Notes under the pieces: model-generated
Database searches by the model: none
Told to the model about the DNA's origin: nothing
The model's input: only the letters and a program-made list of their open reading frames with translations
From: a virus
Virus record (IMG/VR): IMGVR_UViG_3300046529_000425
Location: 1-21,529 of that record
DNA: 21,529 nucleotides
Direction: 5' to 3' (one strand)
Part shown: positions 21,265-21,529 of the stretch, one piece after another
Numbering within the stretch: position 1 is the first letter of the stretch
How the letters are laid out: every line of letters begins with the position of its first letter
Made by a program: the position numbers and the translations under genes

Positions 21265-21476
21265 TTGGTTTGTCCAGTCTCTAAGTCAACGAATCCTGTG
21301 AAATTCCCCCACTTAGGCAATGTGGTCGCGCCGTCCGTCGTGGTCGGGGGGACAGGGGTCAATTCGATCTTGTTGCTGCTAGATACCCACCTGTGCATCT
21401 GGCAAGCGCAACTGTCGGTCAAAACCGTGTAAATGCGCCCACAGCCAGGGCATTGCCAGGTTGCCAGTCCGGGCAT
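21261..21476 (-). CDS. Zinc-ribbon-like small protein (start may lie beyond the right edge)
   Basis: A 71-residue protein that starts MPGLATWQCPGCGRIYTV and contains C-x2-C (CPGC) followed by SCAC about 15 residues later, a likely zinc-binding ribbon. The rest is polar with GATTLPKWGNFTGF. No ribosome binding site precedes the ATG at 21476, and the frame remains open to the right edge (17 further codons of Pro/Ser/Arg/Glu-rich sequence), so the true start may be outside the window. The stop overlaps the next start as ATGA. It is the first gene of a three-gene mini-operon. Its function is unknown. Confidence 0.55.
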   Translation of the reverse strand: MPGLATWQCPGCGRIYTVLTDSCACQMHRWVSSSNKIELTPVPPTTTDGATTLPKWGNFTGFVDLETGQTK

Positions 21477-21529
21477 TGAGTGCGTCGGTGACTGCGGCTC
21501 TGCCGTGCGCGATGGCTCAGAAGATGGCC

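Noticed and set aside
1-21529. CRISPR array, tRNA genes, insertion sequences or integrase
   Set aside because: I looked for spaced direct repeats, cloverleaf-like sequences and transposase or recombinase motifs on both strands and saw none that could be supported.

Overview
The window is a virion-assembly gene block of a tailed dsDNA bacteriophage or prophage, G+C-rich and very densely packed. Most genes lie on the minus strand and many overlap through ATGA or TAATG junctions. A small terminase with an HTH, a PPRHFKS-type large terminase, a DUF1073-like portal, a MuF-like protein, a DUF2213-like protease, an HK97-fold capsid, a tail tube protein, a tape measure and tail fibre-like proteins define the head and tail pathway. 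No contractile sheath gene is visible, so a siphovirus-like virion is most likely. The host cannot be fixed from the sequence. A cargo gene pairing MmpS-like and SH3 domains, a PKD-containing tail protein and the methyltransferase type would fit an uncultured Gram-positive-like or Chloroflexota host, but this is only an inference. No integrase, repressor cassette, tRNA, CRISPR array or insertion sequence is seen, so lysogeny cannot be judged.

Layout, read in the direction of the minus strand (right to left). (a) 21476-20944: a mini-operon of a zinc-ribbon protein and two tiny two-helix membrane proteins. (b) 20929-20603: a single plus-strand gene that ends in a strong terminator and is divergent from the terminase; the 183-bp divergent region holds repeated CCTGTC motifs and promoter-like boxes. 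(c) 20419-15373: small terminase, large terminase, portal, 87-aa protein, MuF-like protein, SAM methyltransferase and 66-aa protein. These are followed by a structured inverted repeat and a strong leftward intrinsic terminator (15231-15360). (d) 15207-9773: ChaB-like small protein, protease/scaffold with two in-frame internal ribosome binding sites, decoration protein, major capsid protein, 86-aa protein, a GT4-type glycosyltransferase, and head-tail connector, stopper and tail terminator candidates. (e) 9743-8023: tail tube protein, two overlapping tail-assembly chaperone ORFs that look joined by a +1 (or -2) frameshift, and an HK97-gp10-like protein. (f) 8026-7202: a plus-strand cargo ('moron') gene inserted in the late operon, encoding a membrane-anchored MmpS-like/SH3 protein. 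Upstream of it lie two interleaved perfect inverted repeats. (g) 6998-1: tape measure with a regular 22-residue repeat, a 131-aa tail protein, a 694-aa PKD-containing tail hub candidate, and the start of a large fibre-like protein that runs off the left edge.

The most interesting points are a glycosyltransferase and a polysaccharide-type methyltransferase embedded in the head genes (possible virion glycan modification), the cargo gene with its interleaved-repeat control region, the nested scaffold starts, the non-canonical tail-chaperone frameshift, and a CCTGTC-type motif shared by the two main intergenic control regions.
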